A DNA stretch of 52,451 nt from an uncultured Sphingomonas sp. (GTDB lineage Bacteria > Pseudomonadota > Alphaproteobacteria > Sphingomonadales > Sphingomonadaceae), in contig NZ_CADCVZ010000016.1 of assembly GCF_902806265.1 (NCBI RefSeq), forward strand, positions 1 to 52,451, given 5' to 3'. The number at the start of each line of letters is the position of its first letter. The first letter of the stretch is position 1. The notes below the pieces were generated by a model. The model searched no databases. It had not been told where the DNA came from and saw only the letters and a list, made by a program, of their open reading frames with translations. This document shows positions 1 through 9,419 of this stretch, piece by piece. The position numbers and the translations under genes are program-made.

Positions 1-1142
1 AGGTCCGCGAGATCGGGCTCAGTCAAGGACGATTGAAGACGGGGACGCCGCCACGCCTCGACGGGCGAACCATCGACTGGGCTGCGCTGGACGAGCAGCC
101 CAGTGACCCTGAACCCTGGTCCATGTCTGCGCTGCTGGTCGCCACGAACAATCCCCAGCTCCGGTGCGGGGTGACCCGCACCACCGCCCGCACGCATGAC
201 ATCATTCGTGCCGGTTTCTCCCGCTCGCCCCTTTTCGCCGGTGCCATCGAGGGTCGCGGACCGCGTTATTGTCCGTCTATCGAGGACAAGGTGAAGCGGT
301 TCGGAGATCGTGACGGGCACCAGATATTTCTTGAGCCCGAAGGCCTGCAGAGGGAACTGATCTATCCGGCGGGCATTTCGACGTCGCTTCCTGAGGACCT
401 ACAGCTCCAGTTCGTCCACAGCATCCCGGGACTGGAGCGTGCGGCCATCGCTCGTCCGGGATATGCGGTGGAGTATGAGTTCGTCGATCCGCGCAAGCTT
501 CGGGCGAATTTGGCCACCATCGATGTAGCCAACCTGTTCCTGGCAGGACAGATCAATGGCACCACCGGGTATGAGGAAGCTGCGGCACAGGGGCTGGTGG
601 CGGGTTTAGGAGCGGCAGCTGCCGCACTAGGTTTGGAGCCCGTGATCTTCGACCGCCGCAGCAGCTACATCGGGGTGATGATTGATGACTTAACAATCCA
701 AGGTGTTACCGAGCCCTACCGAATGATGACTGCGCGTGCCGAACATCGGTTATCCTTGCGCGCCGACAATGCGACGTCCCGGCTTGGAGAGGCGGCGTTG
801 GCTGCCGATTGTCTCGGAGTGGAGCGCCGACGCCATATCGAGCGTCACCTTGTCTGTCGCGGCGAGCAGGCGTTTGCTGAAACGGAGGAAGGTCGCGCAG
901 ACAAGCTGTATGCGCCCTATGTTGAGCGCCAGCAACGCGAATGGAACGTGGTCGCCAGCGATCGCCACGTCAGCCTTTGCGCTGACTTCGACTACTCCGC
1001 CGTAGCGGGGCTAAGCAACGAAATGCGCGAGCGGCTGAGGGCGGTGCGGCCCGAGACGCTTGATCAGGCCGCCCGGATCGCCGGGATCACCCCTGCAGCG
1101 TTGTCGGCGCTGTATCTGGCCGCGATGCGCAGAGCGGCATGA
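1..1142 (+). CDS. mnmG: MnmG (GidA), tRNA uridine-5-carboxymethylaminomethyl modification enzyme, C-terminal part
   Basis: The frame is open from the left edge (first full codon at base 3) to the TGA at 1140-1142, giving the last 379 residues or so. The N-terminal FAD-binding part lies outside the window. Near the edge the family motif [16 protein letters not shown] is visible. Further on, [11 protein letters not shown] and [14 protein letters not shown] mark the conserved C-terminal half that contacts MnmE and tRNA. MnmG works with MnmE to modify U34 of several tRNAs, using FAD, NADH and a folate. The stop overlaps the rsmG start by 4 bases (ATGA). A TTG at 33 could be taken as a start, but conserved sequence continues upstream of it, so the gene is simply cut by the window. 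Confidence 0.96.
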   Translation, partial: VREIGLSQGRLKTGTPPRLDGRTIDWAALDEQPSDPEPWSMSALLVATNNPQLRCGVTRTTARTHDIIRAGFSRSPLFAGAIEGRGPRYCPSIEDKVKRFGDRDGHQIFLEPEGLQRELIYPAGISTSLPEDLQLQFVHSIPGLERAAIARPGYAVEYEFVDPRKLRANLATIDVANLFLAGQINGTTGYEEAAAQGLVAGLGAAAAALGLEPVIFDRRSSYIGVMIDDLTIQGVTEPYRMMTARAEHRLSLRADNATSRLGEAALAADCLGVERRRHIERHLVCRGEQAFAETEEGRADKLYAPYVERQQREWNVVASDRHVSLCADFDYSAVAGLSNEMRERLRAVRPETLDQAARIAGITPAALSALYLAAMRRAA

Positions 1143-1762
1143 TCAGCGATCTAGCTGAAGCTGCAGGACGCGATGTTCCACGTGAAACATTCGAGAGAGT
1201 AAAAGCATTCGCAGGATTGCTCAGGACGGAGAACGAGCGTCAGAACCTTGTAGGCCACTCAACACTCGCAACCCTCTGGGACAGGCATCTAATCGACAGC
1301 GCCCAGCTACTGCGCCACGCTCCTGGAAGGGTTAACCGCTGGGTGGATGTGGGTTCGGGGGCGGGTTTGCCGGGGATTGTTCTCGCGATCCTGTCAGGGG
1401 ACCCGATCGCTCTGGTTGAGCCTCGGCGGCTTCGAGCAGACTTCCTTTGCAGGTGCGTAGACCAACTGCACCTCAGCAACGCGGAGGTGGTCTGCCGCAA
1501 AGTCGAGCAGGTAGCCGGCAGCTTCGAAGTGATCACCGCGCGCGCCGTCGCTCCCGTCGACCGTTTGCTCGCTATGACGTTGCACCTTTCGCACCCCGGT
1601 ACGCGCTGGGTCCTGCCCAAAGGTCGAAGCGGCGCAAAGGAACTGGCGGATGCACGTCGTGCGTGGCAGGGTCGGTTTCGGGCTGAGGTCAGCATCACCG
1701 ACCCTGAAGCGGTGGTTCTGGTCGCGGAGGGCGTAAAGCCGAGGGATGGGACCAGTAGATGA
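1139..1762 (+). CDS. rsmG: RsmG (GidB), 16S rRNA m7G527 methyltransferase
   Basis: A 207-residue SAM-dependent methyltransferase that methylates G527 of 16S rRNA. The SAM-binding loop [18 protein letters not shown] is clear, as is the upstream family segment [10 protein letters not shown]. Length is normal for the family. It starts at an ATG that overlaps the mnmG stop and ends in a TGA that overlaps the parA ATG, so it sits inside a translationally coupled chain. The codons for residues 12-17 (DVPRET) also spell a parS site, which is annotated separately. The order mnmG-rsmG-parA-parB is a classic origin-proximal arrangement. Confidence 0.97.
   Translation: MISDLAEAAGRDVPRETFERVKAFAGLLRTENERQNLVGHSTLATLWDRHLIDSAQLLRHAPGRVNRWVDVGSGAGLPGIVLAILSGDPIALVEPRRLRADFLCRCVDQLHLSNAEVVCRKVEQVAGSFEVITARAVAPVDRLLAMTLHLSHPGTRWVLPKGRSGAKELADARRAWQGRFRAEVSITDPEAVVLVAEGVKPRDGTSR
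1174..1189 (+). promoter_or_regulatory. parS: parS centromere site inside rsmG
   Basis: The 16 bases TGTTCCACGTGAAACA match the canonical bacterial parS palindrome TGTTTCACGTGAAACA at 15 of 16 positions. The site lies in the rsmG coding sequence, about 600 bp before parA and 1.4 kb before parB. ParB would load here as a CTP-dependent clamp and spread. The match is seen in the sequence; function is inferred from the consensus and the adjacent parAB. Confidence 0.88.
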
Positions 1763-2541
1763 TCCGCATTGCAGTCGCTAATCAGAAGGGCGGCGTGGGC
1801 AAAACCACCACGGCCATCAACCTTGCCACCGCGCTCGCCGCCACGGGCTGGCGCGTGTTGTTGGTCGACCTCGATCCGCAGGGCAACGCATCGACAGGGC
1901 TAGGGGTGACCCATGCTGCGCGTGAGCGTTCGAGTTACGACGTGCTGCTTGGCGAGGCGAGCCTGGAGCAAGCGGCGGTAAGCACGCGGGTCCCGCGACT
2001 TGAGGTCGTACCAGCCACCCAGGATCTATCCGGTGCCGAAGTGGAGCTCGTCGACTTCGAACGGCGAACCCACCGGCTGGCCGACAGCTTCGACCGGGCG
2101 GCGCCCGGGCGTTGGGACATCTGCCTCATCGACTGCCCACCGTCGCTTGGATTGTTGACGGTCAACGCGCTGATCGCGGCCAAGCAGTTGCTGGTGCCGC
2201 TGCAATGTGAGTTCTTTGCTCTGGAAGGTCTCAGCCAGCTACTGCAGACGGTCGAGCGCATCCGCACCCGCTTCAATCCCGAGTTGTCGATATTGGGTGT
2301 GGCGCTGACAATGTTCGACCGCCGCAACAGCCTGTCCCGGCAGGTCAGCGAGGATGTGCGCGCCTGCCTGGGTGCAGCAGTGTTTGAAACGGTGGTGCCC
2401 CGCAACGTGCGGCTGTCCGAAGCGCCGAGCCACGGCCTGCCGGCGCTGATATATGACCTGCGCTGCTCCGGGAGTGAAGCTTATGTTCGGCTTGCCAAGG
2501 AGCTGATGGGTCGCTTGCCGAGGCCGGCGCAAGCGGCATGA
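1759..2541 (+). CDS. parA: ParA, chromosome-partitioning ATPase
   Basis: A 260-residue Walker-type ATPase with the deviant P-loop KGGVGKTT at residues 10-17, the switch DLDPQGN and the Walker B region LIDCPPSLGLLTVNAL. ParA forms a nucleoid-bound gradient that pulls ParB-parS complexes apart during chromosome segregation. The ATG overlaps the rsmG stop, and its own stop overlaps the parB ATG (ATGA at both junctions). There is no N-terminal HTH extension, as expected for a chromosomal (type Ib-like) ParA rather than a plasmid type Ia protein. Confidence 0.97.
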   Translation: MIRIAVANQKGGVGKTTTAINLATALAATGWRVLLVDLDPQGNASTGLGVTHAARERSSYDVLLGEASLEQAAVSTRVPRLEVVPATQDLSGAEVELVDFERRTHRLADSFDRAAPGRWDICLIDCPPSLGLLTVNALIAAKQLLVPLQCEFFALEGLSQLLQTVERIRTRFNPELSILGVALTMFDRRNSLSRQVSEDVRACLGAAVFETVVPRNVRLSEAPSHGLPALIYDLRCSGSEAYVRLAKELMGRLPRPAQAA

Positions 2542-3419
2542 GCGAGCTTCGCACGAGAGGACTGGGGCGCGGCTTGTCGGCGTTGCTGGGCGACGCACCG
2601 ACTGAGCCTGACGCGCAATCTGGCGGCGTGCGGGAGATCGACGTTGCCGCGATCAGGCCCAATCCGCACCAGCCGCGCCGGATCTTCGCCGAAGAGGCGA
2701 TCTCCGAACTAGCCGATTCGATCCGCGCTCGCGGCGTGCTGCAGCCGATCCTGGTTCGCGAGACCGGCGCAGGCGCGTACGAACTCGTCGCCGGAGAGCG
2801 TCGCTGGCGGGCAGCACAGAAAGCGCAATTGCACCGCATTCCCGCGATCGTCCGGACTTTCGACGAGGCGGCGGTTGCCGAAGTTGCGCTGATCGAGAAC
2901 ATCCAGCGGGAAAACCTCAACGCGCTGGAAGAAGCCGACGCCTATGCGCAGCTCATCTCCAACTATGGCCACAGCCAGGACGATTTAAGTCGGTTGGTCG
3001 GCAAGTCCCGTAGCCACGTCGCCAACCTGTTGAGATTACGTGATCTTCCCGACTCTGTTAGGCTGGCGCTGCTGCGCGGCGACCTTAACATGGGGCATGC
3101 GCGAGCGATCGCAGCAGCTTCGGACCCGGAGCTGCTGGCGCGGAAGATCATCGACGGCGGTCTGTCGGTCCGTCAGGCCGAAGCCCTCGCCAGGCGTGAG
3201 AAACCCGGTGCCGCGGGCGGCGAGCGGAGCTCCGCACGCGGGGGCAGAAGTTCGGCGAGCGATGCGGACATCGCAGCACTCGAGCGGCAACTGGGAGATC
3301 TTCTAGGCTTGAAGGTCAAGGTCGCCTCGAACGGCTCGGCGGGCACGGTTAGCCTGCAATTCTCCAGCCTCGATCAACTCGATCTCATCTGTCAGCGGCT
3401 GTCCGGCGAGCCAATCTAG
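2538..3419 (+). CDS. parB: ParB, chromosome-partitioning CTPase and parS-binding protein
   Basis: A 293-residue ParB. The ParA-stimulating N-terminus (LGRGLSALLGD) is followed by the CTP-binding GERRW box at residues 86-90 and ENIQREN at 120-126. An HTH lies around residues 146-168 (DDLSRLVGKSRSHVANLL), and a C-terminal dimerisation segment follows. It loads at parS and slides as a CTP clamp. It is the last gene of the mnmG-rsmG-parA-parB chain and converges on holA with only 16 bp between stops; I see no clear terminator there. Confidence 0.97.
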   Translation: MSELRTRGLGRGLSALLGDAPTEPDAQSGGVREIDVAAIRPNPHQPRRIFAEEAISELADSIRARGVLQPILVRETGAGAYELVAGERRWRAAQKAQLHRIPAIVRTFDEAAVAEVALIENIQRENLNALEEADAYAQLISNYGHSQDDLSRLVGKSRSHVANLLRLRDLPDSVRLALLRGDLNMGHARAIAAASDPELLARKIIDGGLSVRQAEALARREKPGAAGGERSSARGGRSSASDADIAALERQLGDLLGLKVKVASNGSAGTVSLQFSSLDQLDLICQRLSGEPI

Positions 3420-3435
3420 CGTCGCCAGATCGTGG

Positions 3436-4434
3436 CTAGCGTCCGGCGCGGGCGATCTGCAGCAGTTCGTGGCCGAGTGCCACCCGATCGGGCACCGAGC
3501 CCAGCAGCAGCTGTCGTTCCAGCCCGGCAATCCGGCCGACAAGTTGAGCGAGGCGCTGGCTCGACCAGCGGGCGAGCGCTCGTGCGACCAGCGGCCGGTC
3601 CTTCCAGAACACGGAAGCGCCAACCGCCTCGACGGACTGCCCCGCCTCGATCCGTGCGCGCAGCGGTGCGAGCATCAGCAATCTGCGCTGGATGGCCCTA
3701 AGCGCCGAGACCGTGTCGATGCCGCTGCTTTCGAGCCGCTCGAGTTCGCGGTTCAGGCCGAGCATGTCGCCGCTGAGTGCCAGATCGCCGAGTCGGCTGG
3801 CGTCGCCGTCGGCAGCGTTGGCACCCAGCAGGTCCAGCATCTCGCCCGTAAGGTCGCGCGGGCTGTCGATCGTCGCGCCGGCGTAGAGCGCGAACTTGCG
3901 CACTTCTTGGGCGATCACCGCCTGATCATTATAGGCCGCCGCTGCGATGCGGGTCGCGAGTTCAGGCGCGATCCGCAGTCCTTCGCCGCGGCCGAGCTCC
4001 TGCACGATCCGGTCCACCTGCCGACCCTCCGGCAGATAGGAGATCTGGGCAAGCGCCGCCGGGTCGCTCTCGGCCAGCTTCAACAAAGCCGAGGTCTTGC
4101 GCAGCGTTCCGGCGATCGCGACCACCGGGTGCTCGACGACCGGCAGCTCGAGCAAGGCCTGCACGGCAGCGGTGATCTCCTCCCCGGCGGGGTCGATCCA
4201 TAGCAGCCGCTTGCCGCCGAACATCGCAATGGCGCCCGCTTCATCGGCCAGTTGCGCCGGGTCGCTCTTGAGCGCCCCACCTGCAAGCCTGTGCTTGTCG
4301 GCGGCCAGGCCAGCCAGCAGCCTGCCTGCCAGCGCTCGCGAACCGGCCTCGTCGGCACCGTGGAAAAGGTAGAAGCGGACGGACGAGTCCGGACGGTCGA
4401 GCGCACCGCCGATCGCTCCGCTGGCCGGCTTCAC
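3436..4434 (-). CDS. holA: HolA, DNA polymerase III delta subunit
   Basis: A 332-residue protein with the layout of the clamp-loader delta subunit: the N-terminal RFYLFHGADEAGSRALAGRLLAGL segment replaces a working P-loop, and the C-terminal helical domain contains WKDRPLVARALARWSSQRLAQLV. Delta opens the beta clamp in the DNA polymerase III holoenzyme. It starts at a GTG overlapping the lptE stop (GTGA) and is the last gene of the leuS-lptE-holA minus-strand operon, the usual alphaproteobacterial order. There is no motif as sharp as a Walker A, so recognition rests on overall pattern and synteny. Confidence 0.93.
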   Translation of the reverse strand: MKPASGAIGGALDRPDSSVRFYLFHGADEAGSRALAGRLLAGLAADKHRLAGGALKSDPAQLADEAGAIAMFGGKRLLWIDPAGEEITAAVQALLELPVVEHPVVAIAGTLRKTSALLKLAESDPAALAQISYLPEGRQVDRIVQELGRGEGLRIAPELATRIAAAAYNDQAVIAQEVRKFALYAGATIDSPRDLTGEMLDLLGANAADGDASRLGDLALSGDMLGLNRELERLESSGIDTVSALRAIQRRLLMLAPLRARIEAGQSVEAVGASVFWKDRPLVARALARWSSQRLAQLVGRIAGLERQLLLGSVPDRVALGHELLQIARAGR

Positions 4435-4931
4435 GGAGTAGTGCCTCCTCTGGCGGCATAGAGACCAAGCCGGGCCACGATCTGGTCTGCGACGATCTGG
4501 CTCAGTCGCTCCACCGCGGTCTGCTCTGCCGCTACCGTCGCATACTCCGATCCGACCACGTCGACGCCGGCGTCCGATCCAGCGGTTGCGTCAAGCAGAA
4601 CACTGCCCGTCGCTGCGTCGACCAGGCGATAACGGGCGCGTAGCGTACGGCGTTCGCGGGTGACCGCGGAGTCGCCGCGGATGCCGAAGCCAGTGAGGTC
4701 GTCGTCCAATTCCACCTCTAAACGGTAGCGCGCGCTGCCCTCTGCCTGGCCGAGACGATCTACCAGAGCGGTCCGGACCAGCCAACCGGTCTGGCCGCCG
4801 CCGATCGGCTGAACCGCAACCGAGCGCAGTAGCTGCGCAACCGAGCTGCTCTCGCCACCCCCATAAAGCGGACGCAGGCCGCAGCCGCCGAGCACTGCCG
4901 CGATCAGCAGAAGAGGCGCAATGCGCGTCAC
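4431..4931 (-). CDS. lptE: LptE, LPS-assembly lipoprotein
   Basis: A 166-residue lipoprotein. The signal peptide is [17 protein letters not shown], with lipobox LGGC and acylated Cys17, followed by GLRPLYGGG as in alphaproteobacterial LptE. It would plug the LptD barrel in the outer membrane and take part in LPS insertion. It starts at a GTG overlapping the leuS stop, and its TGA overlaps the holA GTG. The order leuS-lptE-holA strongly supports the call, since LptE sequences are poorly conserved. Confidence 0.92.
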   Translation of the reverse strand: MTRIAPLLLIAAVLGGCGLRPLYGGGESSSVAQLLRSVAVQPIGGGQTGWLVRTALVDRLGQAEGSARYRLEVELDDDLTGFGIRGDSAVTRERRTLRARYRLVDAATGSVLLDATAGSDAGVDVVGSEYATVAAEQTAVERLSQIVADQIVARLGLYAARGGTTP

Positions 4932-7435
4932 AGGACGATGTTGACCAGCCGATCGGGCACGACGATCAGCTTGCGCGGGCTCGCATCGCCGATCAGGCGC
5001 GCGATCTTCTCGGCGCCAAGCGCCTGGCGTTCAAGCTCGTCCTTCGGTGCGCCGCGGGCAACGACCAGCGTGTCCCGGAGCTTGCCGTTGACCTGCACCG
5101 CAACGGTGACCTCCTCGTCCACCAGCAAGGTTGGATCGTGCTCGGGCCATGCTTCCTGCGCGACTATGGTTTCGCCACCGAGCTTCGCCCAGGCCTCTTC
5201 CGCCAGATGCGGCGCCATGGGCGCGATCAGCTTGACGAGCGTGTGGACGGCCTCGGTGCGGGTGGCGGAAGGTTTCGCCTTCTCGATGGCGCTGGTCAGC
5301 TCGTAGAGGGTCGCCACCGCCTTGTTGAACTGCAGCGCGTCGAGCGCCAACCCAACCGCGGCAACGGCCCTGTGCAGCTTGCGCCCGAGTTCCTTGTCCT
5401 CACCGGTACCTGGCGAAACCGCAGCGGCCAGCCGCCATACTCGCTGGACGAAACGGGCCGCCCCCTCGATCCCGGCTTCGGACCACTCAAGATCGCGCTC
5501 GGGCGGCGAGTCGGACAGCATGAACCAGCGCACCGCATCCGCGCCGTAGCGGTCGACAATCGGCTCGGGGTCGATCGTATTCTTCTTTGACTTGGACATC
5601 TTCTCGACCCGGCCGGCAGTAACCGGCTGGCCGCTGTCGATATGCACCCAGTCGTCGCCGTCGCGCCCCACCTCATCGGGGCTGAGCCAGCTGCCGTCGC
5701 CTGCCCGGTACGTCTCGTGCGTGACCATGCCCTGGGTAAACAGCCCCCGGAACGGCTCGGCCATGCCCAGGCGGCCCATGTGCTGCAGCGCGCGGGTCCA
5801 GAAGCGAGCGTAGAGGAGGTGCAGGATCGCATGCTCGACGCCGCCGATGTACTGCCCGACCGGCAGCCAAGTCTCGGCTTCGGCCCGGTCGAACGGCTTG
5901 TCCGAAGGCTGACTGGCAAAGCGGATGAAGTACCAGCTGGAGTCGACAAAGGTGTCGAGTGTGTCGGTCTCGCGGCGCGCGGCCTCGTTGCACTTGGGAC
6001 AGTGGACGTTGCGCCAGTCCTCGTGCCGGTCGAGCGGGTTGCCGGGCACGTCGAAGGTCACGTCCTCGGGCAGGACCACCGGCAACTGCTCGCGCGGGAC
6101 CGGCACGGCGCCGCACCCATTGCAGTGGATGATGGGGATCGGCGTGCCCCAATAGCGCTGTCGCGACACGCCCCAGTCACGCAGGCGGTACTGGGTAGTA
6201 CCCCGGCCCCAGCGTTCGGCCTCTGCGCGGCGGATGATCTCGGCGGTGGCCTGCTCCGACGTCATGCCGTCGAGAAAGCGCGAGTTGACGGTAATGCCGG
6301 CGCCGCTCTCCGCTTTGGTCACGGGGAGACTGGCCTGCTCGGGACCAGGGGCGACGACACGGCGGATCGGAAGGTCGTACCGGCAAGCGAACTCGAAATC
6401 GCGGGCGTCGTGCGCCGGCACTCCGAACAGCGCTCCGGTGCCGTAGTCCATGAGTACGAAGTTCGCGATCCATACCGGCAACCGCCAGGCAGGATCGAGC
6501 GGATGGATGACCTCCGCCCCGGTGTCGAGTCCGAGCTTCTCCGCCGTCTCGATCTCCGCCGCGGTGGTTCCGCCCTGGCGGCAGCGGGCAACGAACTCGG
6601 CCACGTCCGGGCGCTCTGCCGCAAGCGCTTCCGCGAGCGGATGGCCGGGCGAGATGGCGACGAAGCTTGCGCCGAAGATGGTGTCGGGCCGAGTGGTGAA
6701 GACTTCGATCTCACCCGGGCCGTCCGCGCGTGGGAAGCGGAACTGCAGCCCGCGGCTCTTGCCGATCCAGTTCTCCTGCATCAGCCGGACCTTGTCGGGC
6801 CACTGGTCCAAGCCCTCGAGCCCCTTGAGCAGCTCGTCGGCGAAGTCGGTGATCTTGAGGAACCATTGGCTGAGCTTGCGCCGCTCCACCGGAGCGCCCG
6901 AACGCCATCCGCGGCCGTCGATGACCTGCTCGTTGGCGAGCACGGTCATGTCGACCGGGTCCCAATTAACCTCAGACTCCTTGCGGTAGACGAGCCCCGC
7001 TTCGAACAGGTCGAGGAATAGTGCCTGCTCGTGCCCGTAATAGTCGGGCTCACAGGTCGCGAGCTCCCGGCTCCAATCGAGCGCGAAGCCGAGCCGCTTC
7101 AACTGATCCCGCATGGTGACGATGTTGGCCCGGGTCCAGTCACCCGGATGCACCTTCTTCTCCATCGCGGCATTCTCGGCCGGCATGCCGAAGGCGTCCC
7201 AGCCCATCGGGTGCAGCACCTCGTGGCCCTGCATCCGGCGATAACGGGCGAGCACGTCGCCCATGGTGTAGTTGCGGACATGCCCCATGTGGATGCGCCC
7301 CGACGGATAGGGGAACATCTCGAGCACATACGCCTTGGGCTTGGGGCTGCTGCTGTCCGCGCGGAAGCAGCCCTCTTGGCTCCACCGCTTCTGCCACCGG
7401 GAGTCGCTCGCCGCCGGGTCGAAGCGATCAGTCAT
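4928..7435 (-). CDS. leuS: LeuS, leucyl-tRNA synthetase
   Basis: An 835-residue class I aminoacyl-tRNA synthetase of the bacterial LeuS type. The HIGH-type motif HMGH is at residues 49-52 ([20 protein letters not shown]) and the KMSKS motif (EKMSKSKKN) lies past the middle. An editing CP1 domain sits between them, with the [13 protein letters not shown] segment. It charges tRNA-Leu in the cytoplasm. The ATG at 7435 gives the expected N-terminus. A DUF3576 lipoprotein gene lies 18 bp upstream on the same strand and lptE overlaps downstream. Confidence 0.98.
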   Translation of the reverse strand: MTDRFDPAASDSRWQKRWSQEGCFRADSSSPKPKAYVLEMFPYPSGRIHMGHVRNYTMGDVLARYRRMQGHEVLHPMGWDAFGMPAENAAMEKKVHPGDWTRANIVTMRDQLKRLGFALDWSRELATCEPDYYGHEQALFLDLFEAGLVYRKESEVNWDPVDMTVLANEQVIDGRGWRSGAPVERRKLSQWFLKITDFADELLKGLEGLDQWPDKVRLMQENWIGKSRGLQFRFPRADGPGEIEVFTTRPDTIFGASFVAISPGHPLAEALAAERPDVAEFVARCRQGGTTAAEIETAEKLGLDTGAEVIHPLDPAWRLPVWIANFVLMDYGTGALFGVPAHDARDFEFACRYDLPIRRVVAPGPEQASLPVTKAESGAGITVNSRFLDGMTSEQATAEIIRRAEAERWGRGTTQYRLRDWGVSRQRYWGTPIPIIHCNGCGAVPVPREQLPVVLPEDVTFDVPGNPLDRHEDWRNVHCPKCNEAARRETDTLDTFVDSSWYFIRFASQPSDKPFDRAEAETWLPVGQYIGGVEHAILHLLYARFWTRALQHMGRLGMAEPFRGLFTQGMVTHETYRAGDGSWLSPDEVGRDGDDWVHIDSGQPVTAGRVEKMSKSKKNTIDPEPIVDRYGADAVRWFMLSDSPPERDLEWSEAGIEGAARFVQRVWRLAAAVSPGTGEDKELGRKLHRAVAAVGLALDALQFNKAVATLYELTSAIEKAKPSATRTEAVHTLVKLIAPMAPHLAEEAWAKLGGETIVAQEAWPEHDPTLLVDEEVTVAVQVNGKLRDTLVVARGAPKDELERQALGAEKIARLIGDASPRKLIVVPDRLVNIVL

Positions 7436-7453
7436 GTATGGTCCTTGTGGAGC

Positions 7454-7888
7454 TCAGCCTGCGATGGTGGCGCGGCGGATGTCGCGGGCGCGGGTGAGAA
7501 TGATGTCCTCCAGCTTCTGCACGGTGGCGGCGCTGACGGGCGCATCGACCCAGCTTCCGGTTTGGCTGACCTGGCGCGAGGCCGCGACTCGCAACGCGTC
7601 GGCGCGCAGCTCCTGGTCGAGGATGGAGACGGTCAGCTTGACCCGCTCGCCCGGAGTGTTCGGGTTGGCGTACCAATCGGTGACGATCACCCCGCCGTTG
7701 CTGTCCGCCTGGACCAGTGGTGCGAAGCTCAACGTGTCGATGGCGGCGCGCCACAGATAGGTGTTCACGCCAATGGCCGTCATGCGCGAAGGCGCGAGGT
7801 TCGTGGGCACGTTGCGGTTGCGCGAACAGCCCGCGGCGAGGAGCGCCAGCGGGATCAGCGCGGCGGCAGTCAGACTGGTGCGGGACAT
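7454..7888 (-). CDS. DUF3576 family lipoprotein
   Basis: A 144-residue predicted lipoprotein. From the ATG at 7888 the signal peptide runs to the lipobox LAAGC, with Cys21 as the acylation site; AGGAT about 7 bases upstream supports this start over a longer frame that begins at 7921. The mature protein contains VNTYLWRAAIDTLSFAPL and DWYANPNTPGERVKLTVSI, which I recognise as DUF3576, an alphaproteobacterial family of unknown function usually found directly before leuS. It is first in the lipoprotein-leuS-lptE-holA operon. A role in envelope biogenesis is only suggested by its neighbour lptE. Confidence 0.88.
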   Translation of the reverse strand: MSRTSLTAAALIPLALLAAGCSRNRNVPTNLAPSRMTAIGVNTYLWRAAIDTLSFAPLVQADSNGGVIVTDWYANPNTPGERVKLTVSILDQELRADALRVAASRQVSQTGSWVDAPVSAATVQKLEDIILTRARDIRRATIAG

Positions 7889-7924
7889 CGGCGATCCTGT
7901 AAGTGGAGCGGGGGAATGCACGGC

Positions 7925-7952
7925 GTTATAGGAGCTCGCCGGAGCGCCGCAA
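7925..7952 (-). promoter_or_regulatory. Candidate housekeeping promoter for the DUF3576-leuS-lptE-holA operon
   Basis: On the minus strand TTGCGG (7952-7947) is followed after 16 bases by TATAAC (7930-7925), close to sigma-70 -35/-10 elements. It lies about 37 bases before the DUF3576 start. Predicted by eye only. Confidence 0.45.
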
Positions 7953-8018
7953 GCGAGGAGTAACCACCCGCGGTTTGTGGATTCGATGTCACATGGCGGA
8001 ACTTACAGTTTCGCGCCG

Positions 8019-8047
8019 TGGAACATTCGCTCTCGCGGAGCTATATC
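8019..8047 (+). promoter_or_regulatory. Candidate promoter for the outer-membrane-like protein gene
   Basis: TGGAAC (8019-8024) and TATATC (8042-8047) are separated by 17 bases, a fair -10 with a weak -35. The pentamer GGAAC occurs twice here (7998 and 8020), but no CGTT-like element follows at the distance required for an EcfG promoter. Low confidence. Confidence 0.3.
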
Positions 8048-8071
8048 GAGTCGACAGGGAGTGCATGAAGC

Positions 8072-8806
8072 TTGTCGAGCAGGTGGAACATCAGCCGGGG
8101 TAAGTCGGCCGTGGCGATTGCTGCGATGAGCCTGCTGCTGCCTGCTTCGATCGTGATCGCTGCGCCGGCTCCCAAAAGCAAGCCGCGCCCGGTGTCGCTT
8201 AGCTTCGAGCGGAGCTTTACTCCGGCGCAGGCCGATCCGCGGCTCGCGGCGGCGCTGGCCAGTCGTCCGGCGTTTACCAACGACTTTCATTTCACCCCGC
8301 CGGCGAACAAGCGCCGACCTTCGCAGGTGCGGGTTGCAATTCGGGCGCAAGCGGCGAACCCCAAGCAGGCGGCGCTGCGGGCGCGTGAGCTGGCGGTCCA
8401 GTCCACCCCGTCAGCAGCCGGTGTCGACCTGACGCCTGCCAGCTACAATCTCGGCGTGGCCGTGGGCTGGAAGCGTTTTGCCGTCGCCGGCGACGTCGCC
8501 AAGGCCAAGACGGGCAATCCGGCGCTCGGCGGCCGCGAAGGCGCAGTGGTCGGGGTCAGCTACAACCTCAAGCGGTTTACCGGGCGCGTAGCGGCGAGCG
8601 CGGATCGCCCGACGGGCCGTCCCGCGCCGGCGCTGGGGGACAGCCCGAGCTACGCCCTGGACGTTGGCGGGGCCTACAATATCTCGAGCCGGGTCGCCGT
8701 GACCGGCGGCGTGCGGTACCGCATCGAGCGGGACAAGCTCGCCACGCTGAACGACCAGCGGCGCGACAGCCAAGCGGTCTACGTAGGGACAGCGATCAAG
8801 TTTTAA
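8072..8806 (+). CDS. Predicted outer-membrane beta-barrel-like protein of unknown function
   Basis: A 244-residue protein starting at TTG 8072, with AGGGAG about 10 bases upstream. A GTG at 8111 is an alternative start, but the longer form gives a proper signal peptide: basic SSRWNISRGK, then a hydrophobic stretch ending in ASIVIAAPA. The C-terminal half alternates polar and hydrophobic residues in strand-like segments (GVAVGWKRFAVAGDV, AVTGGVRYRIERD). It ends in Phe (YVGTAIKF), the signature used by the BAM machinery. I infer a small outer-membrane barrel or porin-like protein. I do not recognise a named family. Confidence 0.7.
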   Translation: MSSRWNISRGKSAVAIAAMSLLLPASIVIAAPAPKSKPRPVSLSFERSFTPAQADPRLAAALASRPAFTNDFHFTPPANKRRPSQVRVAIRAQAANPKQAALRARELAVQSTPSAAGVDLTPASYNLGVAVGWKRFAVAGDVAKAKTGNPALGGREGAVVGVSYNLKRFTGRVAASADRPTGRPAPALGDSPSYALDVGGAYNISSRVAVTGGVRYRIERDKLATLNDQRRDSQAVYVGTAIKF

Positions 8807-8831
8807 GCCAAACCGCCGAGCGCAGCGACGC

Positions 8832-8880
8832 CGACGCAAAAGCGTCGCCGGAGCAGCGCGGAGAGCCGGCGCAGGCCGGC
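8832..8880. terminator. Two hairpins between convergent genes, possible bidirectional terminator
   Basis: CGACGC-AAAA-GCGTCG (8832-8847) and GCCGGC-GCAG-GCCGGC (8865-8880) are perfect short inverted repeats lying between the convergent gene ends at 8806 and 8922. There is no T-run, so ordinary intrinsic termination is uncertain. Confidence 0.35.
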
Positions 8881-8921
8881 CGACCACCAGCCGTAGGACA
8901 AGTGCATCGACGTCGCGGGAT

Positions 8922-9419
8922 TTACTCCCGTGACGGCTTCTTCCAACCGCGGCCAGTCCAAGCGTCGATCCCGCCCCAACCTGCGAAGCCAAGCGAGCGC
9001 ACCTGTCGGTAGCGGCGTGCACTCATCCCTCCAAGCGCCATTGCCGGGCGCTTAGCCATGCGCACCAGCGCCGCCGCCCGCATGTGCCCCAGCGGCTGCC
9101 AGTCCGGATGCGAACGCGTCGCGAACAGCGGTGACAGGAACAACAGCTCAGGTTTACGGAGCAAGGCGCGGCACAGTTCGCGGGCCGAGTGCACCCGAGC
9201 CACGCAGCCCCCTTGATCGTCGACGATCTTAACCCCGTGTCCGGTCGCGAGCCGACGCAGGCGGCGCAGAAGCGCCCGCCGTTCGGCAGGAGGAAGGTGA
9301 TGGTGGCGGACGACCACGCCGGAGCCCCGCGGCAGCCGGCGCACGATCCCGGGCAAGTCGGAGCCGAGCCGGGAGTCGGTCAACAGCCAGCTGATGGGCG
9401 CAGGGTGGCGGGGCGGCAT
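8922..9419 (-). CDS. ThiE/TenI-like (thiamine phosphate synthase family) protein
   Basis: A 165-residue protein from the ATG at 9419. It reads WLLTDSRLGSDLPGIVRRLPRGSGVVVRHHHL and then a (beta-alpha)8-like run ending in ALGGMSARRYRQVRSLGFAGWGGIDAW. This matches the short ThiE/TenI-like proteins often annotated as thiamine phosphate synthase in alphaproteobacteria. Here it is shorter than true ThiE (about 210 residues). The phosphate loop is altered, so catalysis of HMP-PP plus HET-P condensation is doubtful. The frame continues upstream to 9662, but that would run through yggS. It is divergent from yggS with only 24 bp between starts and has no Shine-Dalgarno sequence. Confidence 0.75.
   Translation of the reverse strand: MPPRHPAPISWLLTDSRLGSDLPGIVRRLPRGSGVVVRHHHLPPAERRALLRRLRRLATGHGVKIVDDQGGCVARVHSARELCRALLRKPELLFLSPLFATRSHPDWQPLGHMRAAALVRMAKRPAMALGGMSARRYRQVRSLGFAGWGGIDAWTGRGWKKPSRE

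Noticed and set aside
5642-7021. A 459-codon open frame on plus, antisense to leuS
   Set aside because: Shadow of leuS; composition like other antisense frames and no ribosome site.
7998-8047. EcfG-type promoter before the outer-membrane-like gene (GGAAC twice)
   Set aside because: Neither GGAAC is followed by CGTT or GGTT at 16-17 bases.
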